A stretch of DNA of 64,000 bases from Anaspis maculata. Taxonomy: Eukaryota; Arthropoda; Insecta; Coleoptera; Scraptiidae. The notes below the pieces were generated by a model, which saw only the letters and a program-made list of their open reading frames with translations, ran no database searches and was not told the DNA's origin. Both the position numbers and the translations under genes were made by a program. Shown here piece by piece: positions 11,564 to 22,424 of the stretch. Numbering within the stretch: position 1 is the stretch's first letter; each line of letters begins with the position of its first letter. Where the stretch lies: positions 2,542,001 to 2,606,000 of the forward strand of contig OX421968.1 in assembly GCA_949128115.1 (NCBI GenBank), given 5' to 3'.

Positions 11564-11962
11564 TTGTTTACGCGAGGCTAAGCAGAGATTTTAACAGTGG
11601 TTAGTTAGGAGTGTTTACGCGCGCCGACCAAAATGACAGCCGACAGCCCCTTAACCTAGGCCGCTATTCTTGAATCGTGTGAGAAAAGTCCCTGGCAGTA
11701 GAATACATTCCGCAGTACACTTCTGTAGTGAAAGTTGCCTAAAAACCACGATTTTAGGCAACATTCGCTACATCAGTGTACTGCAGATGGGCATGGGCAT
11801 TTACGTGCGATTGCCAACACTTGTTGGCTTACTAAATGCAGTTTAAAATCACATTTAGCTAAGCTTAACAGCTGTTGCGAAACTTGCGTTTAGAGGTGTT
11901 TATGCGGACGATAACATTGATGTTACGGACCTTAACACCAGTTTTAAACCTCGCGTAAACAA
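11564..11962. repeat. Terminal-inverted-repeat element, copy 1
   Basis: The element opens with TTGTTTACGCGAGG (11564-11577) and closes with its exact complement (11949-11962). The similarity extends outward a few bases (GTCTTTGAGC type). It has no open frame and matches copy 2 (13251-13632) along its whole length in inverted orientation. Its centre carries a second hairpin at 11712-11784, in which GCAGTACAC and AGGCAAC motifs pair. The size and TIRs fit a non-autonomous DNA transposon. A target duplication is not clear. Confidence 0.85.
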
Positions 11963-12393
11963 GGCCAAAGACTTTTATATAAGCTGTATATGGATTTTAC
12001 AGTTTATGTACTTAATAGGGGTTTGTCCTGAGCAATCATTTCAGGGACATGCGCTAAATTTTAGGCGGGCTTTTTTAAAAAACCGGACAAAAGCCTTTGA
12101 ATCCTACTCTAATGCACCTGTAATGTAATATAACGCGGTAGATTTCCAAGGCTAGCCTATTTTTGAGATGAAATATGCTATATTATTTTATCTGTGCAGA
12201 AATTTTGTTTATGGCAAATCTGCGTAAATGCATTAGTTTGTCTGTTTTTTTTTCAATCTCCCGCCATTACTTGCACCTCGCACATGTGCAGTAAGGCCAG
12301 GAAAATGCCCTATTTGACACTTGTCAAAATAACCTCAAAAACTACAACATTTTCACAATTTTCACTGAAACAAACACGTAAAATGTTGTACAA

Positions 12394-12535
12394 TACTCGT
12401 GGCTTGTTACACAAGATATTTTCCGACACCCAGCCCCTTACAGAACTCGGGCTGCGCCCTCGTTCTGCAACGCCCTCGTTCTGCAAATTTCGGCTTCGTG
12501 TCTGAAAACCACTTATGTAACAGCCAACTCGTATC
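12394..12535. repeat. Small palindromic element A
   Basis: The left arm TACTCGTGGCTTGTTACACA and the right arm CTTATGTAACAGCCAACTCG are inverted copies, with CCGACAC/GTGTCTG also pairing. The loop contains two CCTCGTTCTGCAA direct repeats. There is no coding content. Confidence 0.7.
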
Positions 12536-12679
12536 GTAATAGTACATTACGTAACAAGAGTAGTAAGTAGCATATTACGCACGCAGGGAAAAGTTGCGCA
12601 CGAGCGAGCGTAGCGAGCGAGTGCAGTACTCCCTGAGTGCGTAATTGCTTTACTACTCGTGTCATGTACAGTACTTTAC
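12535..12679. repeat. Small palindromic element B
   Basis: The left half (GTAATAGTACATTACGTAAC, then GAGTAGTAA and ATTACGCACGCAGGGA) is the imperfect complement of the right half (TCCCTGAGTGCGTAAT, then TACTACTCGTGTCATGTACA). A half-copy of the same element lies at 28987-29060. It abuts element A directly. Confidence 0.7.
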
Positions 12680-13250
12680 CTACGACCCCAATCCAAAGCG
12701 GTATTGTAACTTTGTGAGGGACCCAGAATAATTTTCAAAAAATCCAAGGTAATAAAACAGTCCTACATCAACAATAACAGTAGATATTGACTTAAAAGCT
12801 ATAATTAACGTGAAATGTAGCCAGTGGTATTGTAAACGGCAAAAATTATAGGTAAAAAAGCCACGTATTTCATGAAATACCTACGATTTAAGTTCTCCCC
12901 TGATTCAAAATTCAAATAAAATCCCGCCGTATGCAGATTGTGTTGGTCGGTGCGAAGTGTGCCTTGACACTCTTGACAGGAGAAGCACGCACCGCATAGC
13001 AGTGTCAGCGGCCGTCATCCGTGTTCATAATATTAATATCCGTGTTCATAGGATACTAGGTTTTGCTAAATTTAGAGCAAGTAGAGCAAGTTAGAGCGAG
13101 TTGATTACTTTTATTGTATTTAAATAAGAATAATAGTATTATGTATCGCATATTATACACTTTTGAAAACTAAAACTACAGTGAATCGGAGAAGGGGGAG
13201 GTACTTTGATTGGTGTTTACGGCCATCAGATTAATCCAACGTCAAAGGCC

Positions 13251-13632
13251 TTGTTTACGCGAGGTTTAAAACTGGTGTTAAGGTCCGTAACATCAATGTT
13301 ATCGTCCGCATAAACACCTCTAAACGCAAGTTTCGCAACAGCTGTTAAGCTTAGCTAAATGTGATTTTAAATTGCATTCAGTAAGCAAACAAGTGTTGGC
13401 AATCGCACGAAAACGCCCATGCCCATCCGCAGTACACTGATGTAGCGAATGTTGCCTAAAATCGTGGTTTTTAGGCAACTTTCCGGAATGTATTTTACTG
13501 CCAGGGACTTTTCTCACACGATTCAAGAATAGCGGCCTAGGTTAAGGGGCTGTCGGCTGTCATTTTGGTCGGCGCGCGTAAACACTCCTAACTAACCACT
13601 GTTGAAATCTCTGCTAAGCCTCGCGTAAACAA
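13251..13632. repeat. Terminal-inverted-repeat element, copy 2 (inverted)
   Basis: This is the reverse complement of copy 1, with the same TTGTTTACGCGAGG ends at 13251-13264 and 13619-13632. It is slightly shorter because of small deletions in the central hairpin. The two copies face each other across 1.3 kb and could pair as a long stem. Confidence 0.85.
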
Positions 13633-14848
13633 GCTCAAAGACGGATAGCATTTTCAAACTTTGGTGTCTGCTGGCTCGGTGGTTGTCTGTTGTACAACGT
13701 TTTTCGTCAAGACCTGAAAGAAAAGCACCCAAAAATCGATTCTTGAAAATTGAGTGTTTACTTATTGTGCCTAAAGCGAGGCCTGAGGTGTATTTAGAAG
13801 CGTACCTACCTATAGCCATTCAATTATTCGTTCGGCGTGGTGATATAATTGGATTACAACACTGGGACATGAATACTGGACAGCAATAAATAGTATTATT
13901 TGAAAATTATCGAACTTAGGTAGGCACATAGAAGGGTAGGCAGGCAGCAGAGTACCTGTCATCAGACATTTGATGCTTGTTGTAACTGTCTAATTTTTAC
14001 ACCTACTTGATCCCAAGTTTTTGTTGACTGCGGATAGTCCTTGCATTGATATTTTGAATCTTTTTTAATAAATCTCGCAAAATTATTGTGATCAGGTAAA
14101 AACTAAGCCCTACAAATGCAAGCTAAAATTTAATGAAGAAATTCTCAAATCCCTCACTTGGAAAAAAAATCTGGACGATTTTGTTCTTGATACATCTCAC
14201 TTCTATGGCCATGCCTTCGCTACGAATATATACAGCTAGTCTCGCCTATGCTTTCGGTGTGAAAGGTGCTACCGGGCACGCGTCAGATTCCCGTGAAATG
14301 CTCCCATTTTTGAATGTGAATTATTTGAAAATGTCCTTCGATAAAAATTCCCCCAACATCAGAAACATAAATTCCCTAACTGTGCGATTTACTTTACCAT
14401 TACCGCACGCTGTGCGATTTACTTTACAGAATACGTCACGATGTGCGTAAAGGCTCACTTACTAAGGTTCCGAGTTGTGCGGTATACGGCACTTACGGTA
14501 GTGGTCGTAGGTAAACTACTATTAACTAGGTGGTGCAAAAATAATACTCTTCTGTCTGAAATCAGTGGGCAACTAATGAATTTATTTTACATTTCAGAAA
14601 GAGTAATATCTTTGCCCCACTTAGTTCCAAGTTCCAAGAATAGGTATGTACCTTTACTTGTTTTTGGATAAAGACCAGTTCTGGAGCTCAGCCCCTCAAA
14701 TGAAACAGAGAGACAGACGACAGCTGGGGCGACAGCTGACAGCACGTCATTTTTCGCATCCATTTCCTGTGTGCTTTTCGATGGCACATTTTCAGAGATA
14801 TGACACTACTATAGATATATGGCGCGATGTGACGGAGAAAAAGTGTCT
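13633..14848. other. Intergenic, no feature recognised
   Basis: Only short frames and AT-rich DNA are present. The 16-mer GTGCGATTTACTTTAC occurs twice near 14381 and 14409. No gene signal is seen. Confidence 0.5.
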
Positions 14849-14919
14849 GCCCTGACCGGGTCTCGAACCCGGGTCTTCCATTTGCCGGATGGATACTCTG
14901 ACCACTAAGCTATCGGGGG
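14849..14919 (-). repeat. tRNA-like SINE head or tRNA pseudogene (minus strand)
   Basis: Read on the minus strand, 71 bases fold as a tRNA. The acceptor stem has five of seven pairs (CCCCCGA with TCAGGGC). There is a weak D arm in TAGCTTAGTGGTCAGAG, a perfect five-pair anticodon stem (TCCAT/ATGGA) with loop CCGGCAA, and a perfect T arm CCGGG-TTCGAGA-CCCGG. The A and B box promoter motifs are recognisable. The loop lacks the usual T before the anticodon, so a true tRNA gene is unlikely. A tRNA-derived SINE running toward lower coordinates is more probable. Confidence 0.55.
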
Positions 14920-15104
14920 AGACAACAGTTCCTCCGCCACATGCCCACATGAGAGCCGCCACAGATACAACACTTTTCACAAATGATGTAATACAAATAT
15001 CAGGGACTCAGGCATTTATACATACAGGTGTTTCAGTGACCTTGCCTAATACTTTGGGAGGTGATTGCTCTCAGCCTACTTCCCGTTTTTTCATTTCCGC
15101 ATAA

Positions 15105-16020
15105 TTGATCCAAATTTAGGTATCCTGCCCGCCAATCCGCCATTTGCTTATTTCTCAACCGTTTTTCTCAAACTTGGTATCAATGGCTAGCCAATTGGAC
15201 AGGCTATCTTTTTAATATGAGAAAATGATGTGCATTTCAAAATCCAAGATGGCGGAAGCAATTGAAAATAGAATTTCTTTTGTCCTCATTGCTTTTTGAT
15301 AAAAATTAGCAGAAATTCAAAAACCGATTTTTTCAAATTTGACATCAATGGCTAGCTAATTGGACAGGCTGCCATTTTTATGTAAGAAAATGGCCAACAT
15401 GTCAAAATTCAAGATGGCGGAAACTATTGAAAATGGGCCTAATTCGTCCTTGTTGGAATAGAAAAACGGAAAGAAGGCTTCGCTTCAACTGGCCGTAGCT
15501 CCTCAGCAGATGACCCGATTTGATTGGTTGCGGTCTTGAATTGTCGAGGAAGGTCTATTCCTTCATAATGATTATTGGCTTTGACTTTCATCAGCTCATT
15601 TTTATTTTAAAGCAATGAGGACAAAAGAAATTCCTTTTTCAATTGCTTCCGCCATCTTGGATTTTGACAGATCGATCATTTTTGCATATGAAAAAGGTGG
15701 CCTGTCCAATTGCCTAGCCATTGATACCAAATTTGAGAAAATCGGTTGAGAAATGAGCATGTAGCAGATTGGCGGACAGGACACCTAAATTTGGGTCCAT
15801 TCTGCGGAAATGAAAAAAACCAAAAGTAGGCTTCGCTTCAACTCGCAATAGCTCTCAGCAGATGACCCGATTTTATTGGTTGTGGTCTTGATTTAACAAG
15901 AAGGGTTTATTCCTTCATAATACATTATTGGTTTTGACTTTCTGGTAACTTTCGATAAAAAGCAACGAGAACAAAAGAAGGCCTATTTTCAATTGTTTCT
16001 GTCATTTTGAATTTTGATGT
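15105..16020. repeat. Foldback plus direct-repeat complex
   Basis: The arm at about 15105-15300 is the reverse complement of 15600-15795. Shared blocks include CAAGATGGCGGAAGCAATTG and GGACAAAAGAAATTC. A second, direct repeat relates 15455-15600 to 15820-15965 (both carry AGGCTTCGCTTCAACT and GCAGATGACCCGATTT). The arrangement suggests an inverted duplication followed by a partial tandem duplication. It is non-coding. Confidence 0.75.
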
Positions 16021-17197
16021 GTCGGCTATTTTGAAATACGGAAATGATAGCTTATTCAATGAAAAGTTTGATAAAGTCGGTGGCGGAATAAAAATTTTAG
16101 AAGGAAAAATAATTCCGAGCACGGTTTTTTATGGCCCACCCGGTATAGCTCAATTTTTTTTGCCTCCTCGGGAAATGGGTGAAATCGCCAAAATAATCGA
16201 AAATGGGACACAATTTTACAATTTTCTGTTGTCTTTGAAATCCTTATGCGATTTTTCGCAATGGAATATACAGGGTGTCCACGGTTTAAGTGATTGATCT
16301 AACTGTAGGGTTGTATTCTTTGGCCAAATGCAAGAAAATTTTCTCTATAATTTTTTTTTTGGGCTTCAGTTTCCAAGTTACAGGGTGTATTTAAACCTTT
16401 TTTGCTATAACCTATTAACTACTTTTTTCCCGAAAACCAAACTTGATACGTACACTATTAATTAGCTTTCATTTAGGGTTTACCATCACTTTGTTGAAAA
16501 ACCAGTGGCGTTATTAGGGTTACCCACCAATTAACCCCGGTTATCTGCACGCCACTAAGATAAAATCAATCTTTTATAACATTTTCTGATTCCCCGGACA
16601 ATCCTAAGCAAAAACGGTACTCTTGGTCCGAAGCTCTAAAGTCAAGAAGACAGGTTTTTTCTTGTATTTCTCTACTTATTTTTGTATTTGTACTTAAATA
16701 CTTTCTTGTGAATGTTTAGCTCTGTAGTACGTACATATTTGCTGTTTACCTACGTAATCATTCACTTCTAGTGTTCATCAAGTACTAGTAGCAGCAAATG
16801 TAGGTAGGTACGTCATAGGATCATCATTCATGTGTTCAAATTAATGATCAATTAGGTATGTGGTGATCAAATTTAGTAGCACGTTCTTTTACCACTAACG
16901 GTGAATGCTTCACCTGATGTGACTTTCAATAATTCCATCGAGTCAGTGGGCCCTGTTATTCGCGACGCCTCTGAGTTGGTGTGAAAAAACCTAATAAAAT
17001 CCAATGAGGAATGTTGAACGAGCGCAACCGCTGGAGGGCGCTCGCTGTTCAGATTGGCGGCTAACTTGGTTCAAATTATTCCCAGCGAATGCACACGCTC
17101 TTGCTCCCGCTATTCGTTGATAGATAACGCTGGATTGATTAAATAGCGGCGAACATATGTTTTATAGATGGCGTTTGATGTGATAAACAAATTTTGT
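16021..17197. other. Intergenic sequence upstream of the cotransporter exon
   Basis: Two isolated TACAGGGTG ends occur at 16269 and 16379 without a visible partner. From about 16900 the sequence is less AT-rich and not obviously repeated, consistent with upstream regulatory DNA. No binding site can be named with confidence. Confidence 0.45.
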
Positions 17198-17205
17198 TAT
17201 AAATA
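17198..17205 (+). promoter_or_regulatory. Candidate TATA box
   Basis: TATAAATA is followed about 26 bases later by TTCAGAA, close to an arthropod initiator, and then by 230 bases of leader before the ATG at 17454. Placement before a convincing first coding exon supports the call. The initiator is weak and no start site can be proven from sequence. Confidence 0.35.
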
Positions 17206-17453
17206 GTGACAGCTGTCACATTCAGAAATTGTGCGCGCTTTGACAACAAAAGTGTGAACGGGTAGACACTTCCCACCGCACTATGTTTAACTTTGTAAGT
17301 TGGCATTAGTTGGTCAATTAAATTTAATTTAAAAGACTACCATTTAATTGTTGTATCGTGGAATGTAGTGGAGACACTCACAGACGTTTTAATTCGTGTG
17401 GCCTTAACGTTTGTTTTTTTGTTATATTAATTTGTTTGGTGGTTTGCTCTAAA

Positions 17454-17613
17454 ATGCCTGAGCGATTTAGGGTATCCAAGCCGGAAGAGTCGAATAATAT
17501 TTTTGGTAAATACAGTGATCCACACGTTTCTGAAGAGGATGAAGACCGGCCGACTGAAAAATTGCTACCTTCCAACATTGACAACAACAGATTCCGGCGG
17601 AGTTCTGGCGATG
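17454..17613 (+). CDS. kcc: First coding exon of a likely K-Cl cotransporter (SLC12, KCC type)
   Basis: The ATG (context aaaATGc) opens 53 codons ending in a consensus donor, gtaagtgtc, at 17614 in phase 1. The peptide begins MPERFRVSKPEES, continues with a strongly acidic block SEEDEDRPTEKLL and ends RRSSGD. RFRV fits the RFxV docking motif for SPAK/OSR1 kinases that regulate SLC12 transporters. In the family, KCC genes are split just before a GN(P/x)(R/K)ESSPF block, and this exon ends at an equivalent GD/G position. KCCs carry K+ and Cl- out of cells across the plasma membrane. No second exon (GTFMGVYLPC or ALFEEE type) was found downstream in the window. An in-frame ATG at 17358 would add 32 residues with a hydrophobic stretch and is judged less likely. 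Assignment rests on the N terminus alone, so another RFxV protein is possible. Confidence 0.5.
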
Positions 17614-20600
17614 GTAAGTGTCACTTTCCCTATAACATGTCCAATTGCTTGTCGGAATCAGATGGTTGTTTGCATCGGGGTTGGTGTTGGTAATTTAAGT
17701 GCGCGACGTAATTTTGCGTTGTCATTGTGCCTACCTACCTACCTACCTACCTACATGCATGGTCTGAGGACTCTGAGGCACTAGGACAGGGTTAATTCAG
17801 GAAACAGGCGATTAATCCCTGAATTCTAAAGAGTTGACATGCGTCTCTGCTCTTCCTGTTTCTACCTGTTGTTGGTCACGTGTAAGGATATAGAGAACAG
17901 ACAAATTTTCTATTTCCGTCAATAAATCTATAGGATGTTATCGACTTTGTTAGAAAAGATGTAGGTATACCACCTATAAGTACAGAACACCTGATACATA
18001 TTCCAGTATTCAGTTCACGGCCGCAGTTAATTATTATCTATGGGACGGTCGGCATATTAGGGGTCAATACCTAGGCGATGCACGCGATGCACTTATTGTT
18101 CAAACAGGTGCCGTCCTGGCCGATGATTCAATATCACACTCACACAATATACATATACATATTATTGTGCGGTTGTCGTTATATTTTCTGTTCCCACATG
18201 ATTTTGGCAAAAACGCGCAACAAATCGATCTGTTTGTGTAAGACATGTTCAGCATGGGATCATATTTGATCCCGGTGGCAGTTGAGAAATTTCAGTGGTG
18301 AACCGACCGCGTGCGCCTCGGATCGGAATCCCTTTTTTGCTCGTAGCAAGTTCACTCTTCGCTTCGCACTTCTTCTAAGCTCCAGATAATGAACGGTGTC
18401 GGAATCCGTCTCGTAAGGAGACCCATCGAAGAAGATGAAGAAGGTACACCATGCCCTGCACTCCGCATCATTCTACACCCTACACCCCAACTTCACAATT
18501 GAATTGATGAAACTTCATCAAACACTATACCTATACCTATATCTCCTATAGCAGATAGCTTCGACTTACTACTGCAACATCAATCATGGCGTTACTATTA
18601 TTATTACAAAGGAAATTCGTAGAAAGCTCTGTCAAAGAAACGCGTCGAAACTCGAAAGGATAGCACTTTGATTAATGCCATTCTCCAGTGTTACAAGATT
18701 TTGCCATATCCTAATCCGCCAGGAACCGAACTTTACAATAAAATTGAGTTAGTGTGTCCTTGCTCATACTTTTAGGAAATATTTCGACGAGATTTGGTGA
18801 AGCGATGAGAAGTTTCCCTTTCTTTTTTAATTTCCCCAATCCTCATATTATACTTAAACATATGAATAGGTAGGTAGGTACTACCTACCCACAGACGAAC
18901 TAAATAAACCAACACCGAGGTACTAAACAAAATTTGGCAAACGTTGCCTCACTCAAAGTAAAAAGGACTTTACTAATTCAATTTCCCCATTCTCATTTCT
19001 ATGCGCCACACAAAGAACAACCCTTTTAATTGCGGCCCTTGTGCATACGGATTTTTTATCAAAACAAAATTAAGTGCTCACAGCCGCCTCGCTGTTATTT
19101 AATATGATTGAAATATTAATTTTATAATAATAATAATAAATAAAATTTTCATTATTTAAAGTCGAAGGACCGTTCGATGTAGATATTTTTTATTTACGCA
19201 CTAATTGGATGTGTAATGGACATGGCTTCTTTTATTATCCCTTTCCTTCACGCCTTCGTCCACGTAACGCTGGCGAATTCCTAATTTCGAGCGTTAGCTT
19301 CATTAACTCTCTACGTTTTTCCCTTATTGCTGCCGTCTCTTAAATTGGGACGCAGTTTACATAACGGAAACTCCCGAAAAAAACACAACTTCCAGTTCTT
19401 CTTTTTTTGTTTGTGATGTTTCCCAGCACTCACTTCAAAAACAGCCCATCAGGCATAGCTCATCAAACAATTACAACAACGAAACGAGCGTTTTTTTTTT
19501 CATCATAATGCGCACATTTTTATATTTATTTTATGCCCGCGAAGTGGAACGAAGTTTGCTGAATTAATTAAATCGAGATTGTCACGGTGACGTCCGCTAC
19601 ATTTAATCCGTCATGATATTTCAACTCTGCCGTCCTGGAAAATGTGGCGAAAATGAAACTTATTATGCTTAGTAAGGTTTCGGTCATTAATAAACCGTGT
19701 GCTCCCTTTTCTATACGACAAGAACATGCTAATTGCGGAACTTTATTTAGAATACGTAGTATCCCTGCATGAATCAACATATAAAAGACTCCCCATGGAT
19801 TCACTATATTTACACCAGTCGAATATCTTTCGTCCTTACGTCGTTCCTTTTGAGATCACTTTTCTACAATAAAATCTTGAACAAAACCAGAAGAAAGTAA
19901 CGTAAATATGCATGGGTATTACCTGTTGCCTTTAACAAATTTGGAAGTCTAGGAAGAACTGGGATAAGTAATAAAAAAAGAATTTGTTTGATTCACATTT
20001 CATCTTGCTTTAGAAAAATCTCCGTACATACTTCTGCCAACTTCGGCATTATTGCATTCATCAGTCACTAAAGGCAAGCCCTTCCCTCAACAAAATTCAC
20101 AAAAAAAACTTGCGTGGGTGTTTCTTATAAATACTCAATCCATTTGTTGTTTTATTTGCTTGTTTCAGAATTATGGTATGTATTGTATACCACGAGGTCG
20201 GTACTAATCATTTATGATTTAAAATTAACGAAAGTTCCGTAGTTCTAACAGGTATAAATAGTTACAGTTTTTTGTAGTTCATAGTTTTTATACGCTCAAG
20301 ACAGCTGAATAATTTTTCCAAGTTTTATTTTCTCCACTATAACAACAACAGCTATACCTACATATTATTATTTACAATGTTATGCTATACCTGAAATAGG
20401 TCTTTATTGAAAACGTATACGATTTCATTTTGCGGATAGAAGTTTGTTCAAAATTATTACCAGACTTGGTGAATTTGGACATAAGCTTTGTTGCATAGTT
20501 TTGCTCAGCTATCATGATACTTGCGAGTCGCGATACTGAAAAATCTATTTAGGTATCAATGTCTGACTTGTCAAACCAAACACAAAATGCTTTGTACTGG

Positions 20601-20868
20601 TAAAGTTGCTTATGATTTTCATTTCCGTCTTATCGCGTTGATTTCCTTGCATTCAAGGTTAATCCAGGTTCAAGGTTTTTTCACGAACGTTGAATGCAAT
20701 AATCTTATTTTCAGTCCTCTCTATAGCCTAGGCAAGTGAATATGCACTCACGGGCGTGAGGTTTGGCAGCGCACTTTCCTCAGGGCATGGATCAGTAAAC
20801 GTAAAATGACAACTCTTGAAACCGTAAAATACCCACTTGAAAGGATTAGTCTAGCGATCCGGACGAGG
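17614..20868 (+). other. Long non-coding stretch, probably first intron of the cotransporter gene
   Basis: Only a CTAC microsatellite at 17730-17754 and AT-rich sequence are visible. Some moderately GC-rich parts (18290-18480, 19180-19400) are not obviously repetitive and might hold enhancers, but nothing can be named. No exon with good splice sites and family similarity was recognised. Confidence 0.45.
17730..17754. repeat. (CCTA)n microsatellite
   Basis: There are about six uninterrupted CTAC units. Confidence 0.95.
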
Positions 20869-21186
20869 AGCTTGTGGTGTGGTGGTCGGTGCGTCCGACT
20901 GTCATGCCAGGAATCGGGAGTTTGATTCCCACCAAAACAAGCTTCTTGATTTAGTTGGAATGCTTGCTAAATCTAAGGCATAGCACTTGAAATGTGAATG
21001 ATGATGCCGACCTCATGCGATGTTGGTGGTCATTAAAAATCACTACCCCGTGTTGGATCAGCCCAAGGCCCAGGGTCACAGGGGCTCGGCAAAATTTCCG
21101 ACATAGTGGAGGAAAGCATTCACCGGCGTCGGTGTTAGGCATCGTTTCTGAAGGGAAATAAGCCGATGTTCAATAAACGGAAAAAA
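20869..21186 (+). repeat. tRNA-derived SINE, plus strand
   Basis: The first 75 bases (20869-20943) form a tRNA-like cloverleaf. A perfect seven-pair acceptor AGCTTGT/ACAAGCT encloses an A box-like GGTGTGGTGGTCGGTGC and a B box-like GAGTTTGATTCCC. A tRNA-unrelated body of about 240 bases follows, ending AATAAACGGAAAAAA. This head-body-A-tail order is that of a SINE. No duplicate copy is present in the window, so the border is approximate. Confidence 0.7.
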
Positions 21187-21643
21187 GGGCCCCGGATCAA
21201 AATTATATGTATAAGTCGTATCACGGGCTTCATCAACAAGAAATAAACGACGCTAAGCCGTTTAAAGCACAAGTAATGTAAAACTAGAATTACTACTTAC
21301 TACACAAAATTTACATGTACACAAATGTATAAAACTAACTTCCACAACTATCAAGATGGCAGATCACTTGAAAAGGATTTCACTTCAGCTTTGAATACCT
21401 TGTAATTATCTATTTGCATAAGGTTTTTCGGTAAATGGTTGAAAATTTTGATACACGCTAAATATGGTGACTTCTCTCAGCGAGCAGTCCTGTGCACAGG
21501 AACCTTGAGAACGTTATTATGTCTTGTACACACTGAGAAAACAGAATTGTCTTCAATATCAAGAAAATCGTATTATTTACAACAACTTGTTTGTAATATA
21601 GGCGCCAGCAACAACGTTTTGTAGTTATTACAACAACCGGTGG
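21187..21643. other. No feature recognised
   Basis: AT-rich intronic or intergenic sequence with short random frames only. Confidence 0.5.
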
Positions 21644-21809
21644 CAGTGGCGTAACTAGAAGTGTCCAATGGGGGGGGTCACGACTGAAAAATATGCGAAT
21701 ATGCGAGCAAAACGAATAAAAAAGCGTCGCATTTGAAATTTTTTCAGGGAATTCGATGGCCAATGGGGGGGGTTTTGACCCCGAAACCCCCCCTCTAGTT
21801 ACGCCACTG
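21644..21809. mobile_element. hAT-type MITE with perfect 8-bp target duplication
   Basis: The ends are CAGTGGCGTAACTAGA and its exact complement TCTAGTTACGCCACTG. They are flanked on both sides by ACCGGTGG (21636-21643 and 21810-21817). The 166-base body is non-coding and carries G-rich/C-rich runs near each end that also pair. An 8-bp duplication and CAGTGGCG ends are typical of the hAT superfamily. The perfect duplication implies a fairly recent insertion. Confidence 0.92.
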
Positions 21810-22130
21810 ACCGGTGGTAATTATGCATCCAGTTATAAATACCACGAACATTGTAGTGCATAATAACATGGTGTCGGTTAGTAATACCATCCAGTTGTTG
21901 TAAATATGACAACAACTGCTGCGGTAGCTGATACATTACCAAAACGTATATTTTAATGATCCATAGCAGTGAACTATACAAATAAGATGTGAAACTATTA
22001 CAATCTAGGTATTATATAATATACATAAAAAATGTATATGATACCATATTGACCATAGGTATGAGTAAAAGAATTTTGACTTATATCACTTACCGCATTG
22101 TTATAATATTCTATAAAATCTGCTCGGTAT
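21810..22130. other. No feature recognised
   Basis: Beyond the 8-bp duplication this is AT-rich sequence with no repeat or coding signal that I can support. Confidence 0.5.
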
Positions 22131-22424
22131 TATACAGAGTGAGCCGAAAATGGAGCATCAACGTATCACTACGTTGTTCGAGTCTCAGCAGTGCCAGAAA
22201 AATGTTGAAAAAATTGATAATTTCATTTATCAAGATATGGATGGGGGCTAAAAGCTGATTGGGGCTTCTACGTCTTTTATCGTCGTTAGCCCTGGGGGCT
22301 AACATCTTTCATTTATCTTGAAAAATTATTTCAATTAATTTTTTTAACATTTTCCCTAGCACTGTTGAGACACTCTCGAACAACGCGGTGATAGTTCTTG
22401 CACCATTTCTGATCAGCCTGTATA
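22131..22424. repeat. Foldback element with TATACAG ends
   Basis: The left arm from TATACAGAGTGAGCC, through ACGTTGTTCGAG and CAGTGCCAG, pairs with the right arm CTAGCACTGTTGAGACACTC...CCTGTATA over about 110 bases. The centre holds two GGGGCT-containing direct repeats. It is non-coding and belongs to the group of elements in this window with TACAG-type ends. Confidence 0.8.

Noticed and set aside
14849..14919. Functional tRNA gene
   Set aside because: The anticodon loop lacks U33 and the acceptor stem has mismatches. A SINE head or pseudogene fits better.
17358..17453. Upstream in-frame ATG extending the cotransporter exon by 32 residues
   Set aside because: It would put a hydrophobic stretch before MPERFRV, unlike SLC12 N termini, which are cytosolic and start close to the RFxV motif in the form I recall.
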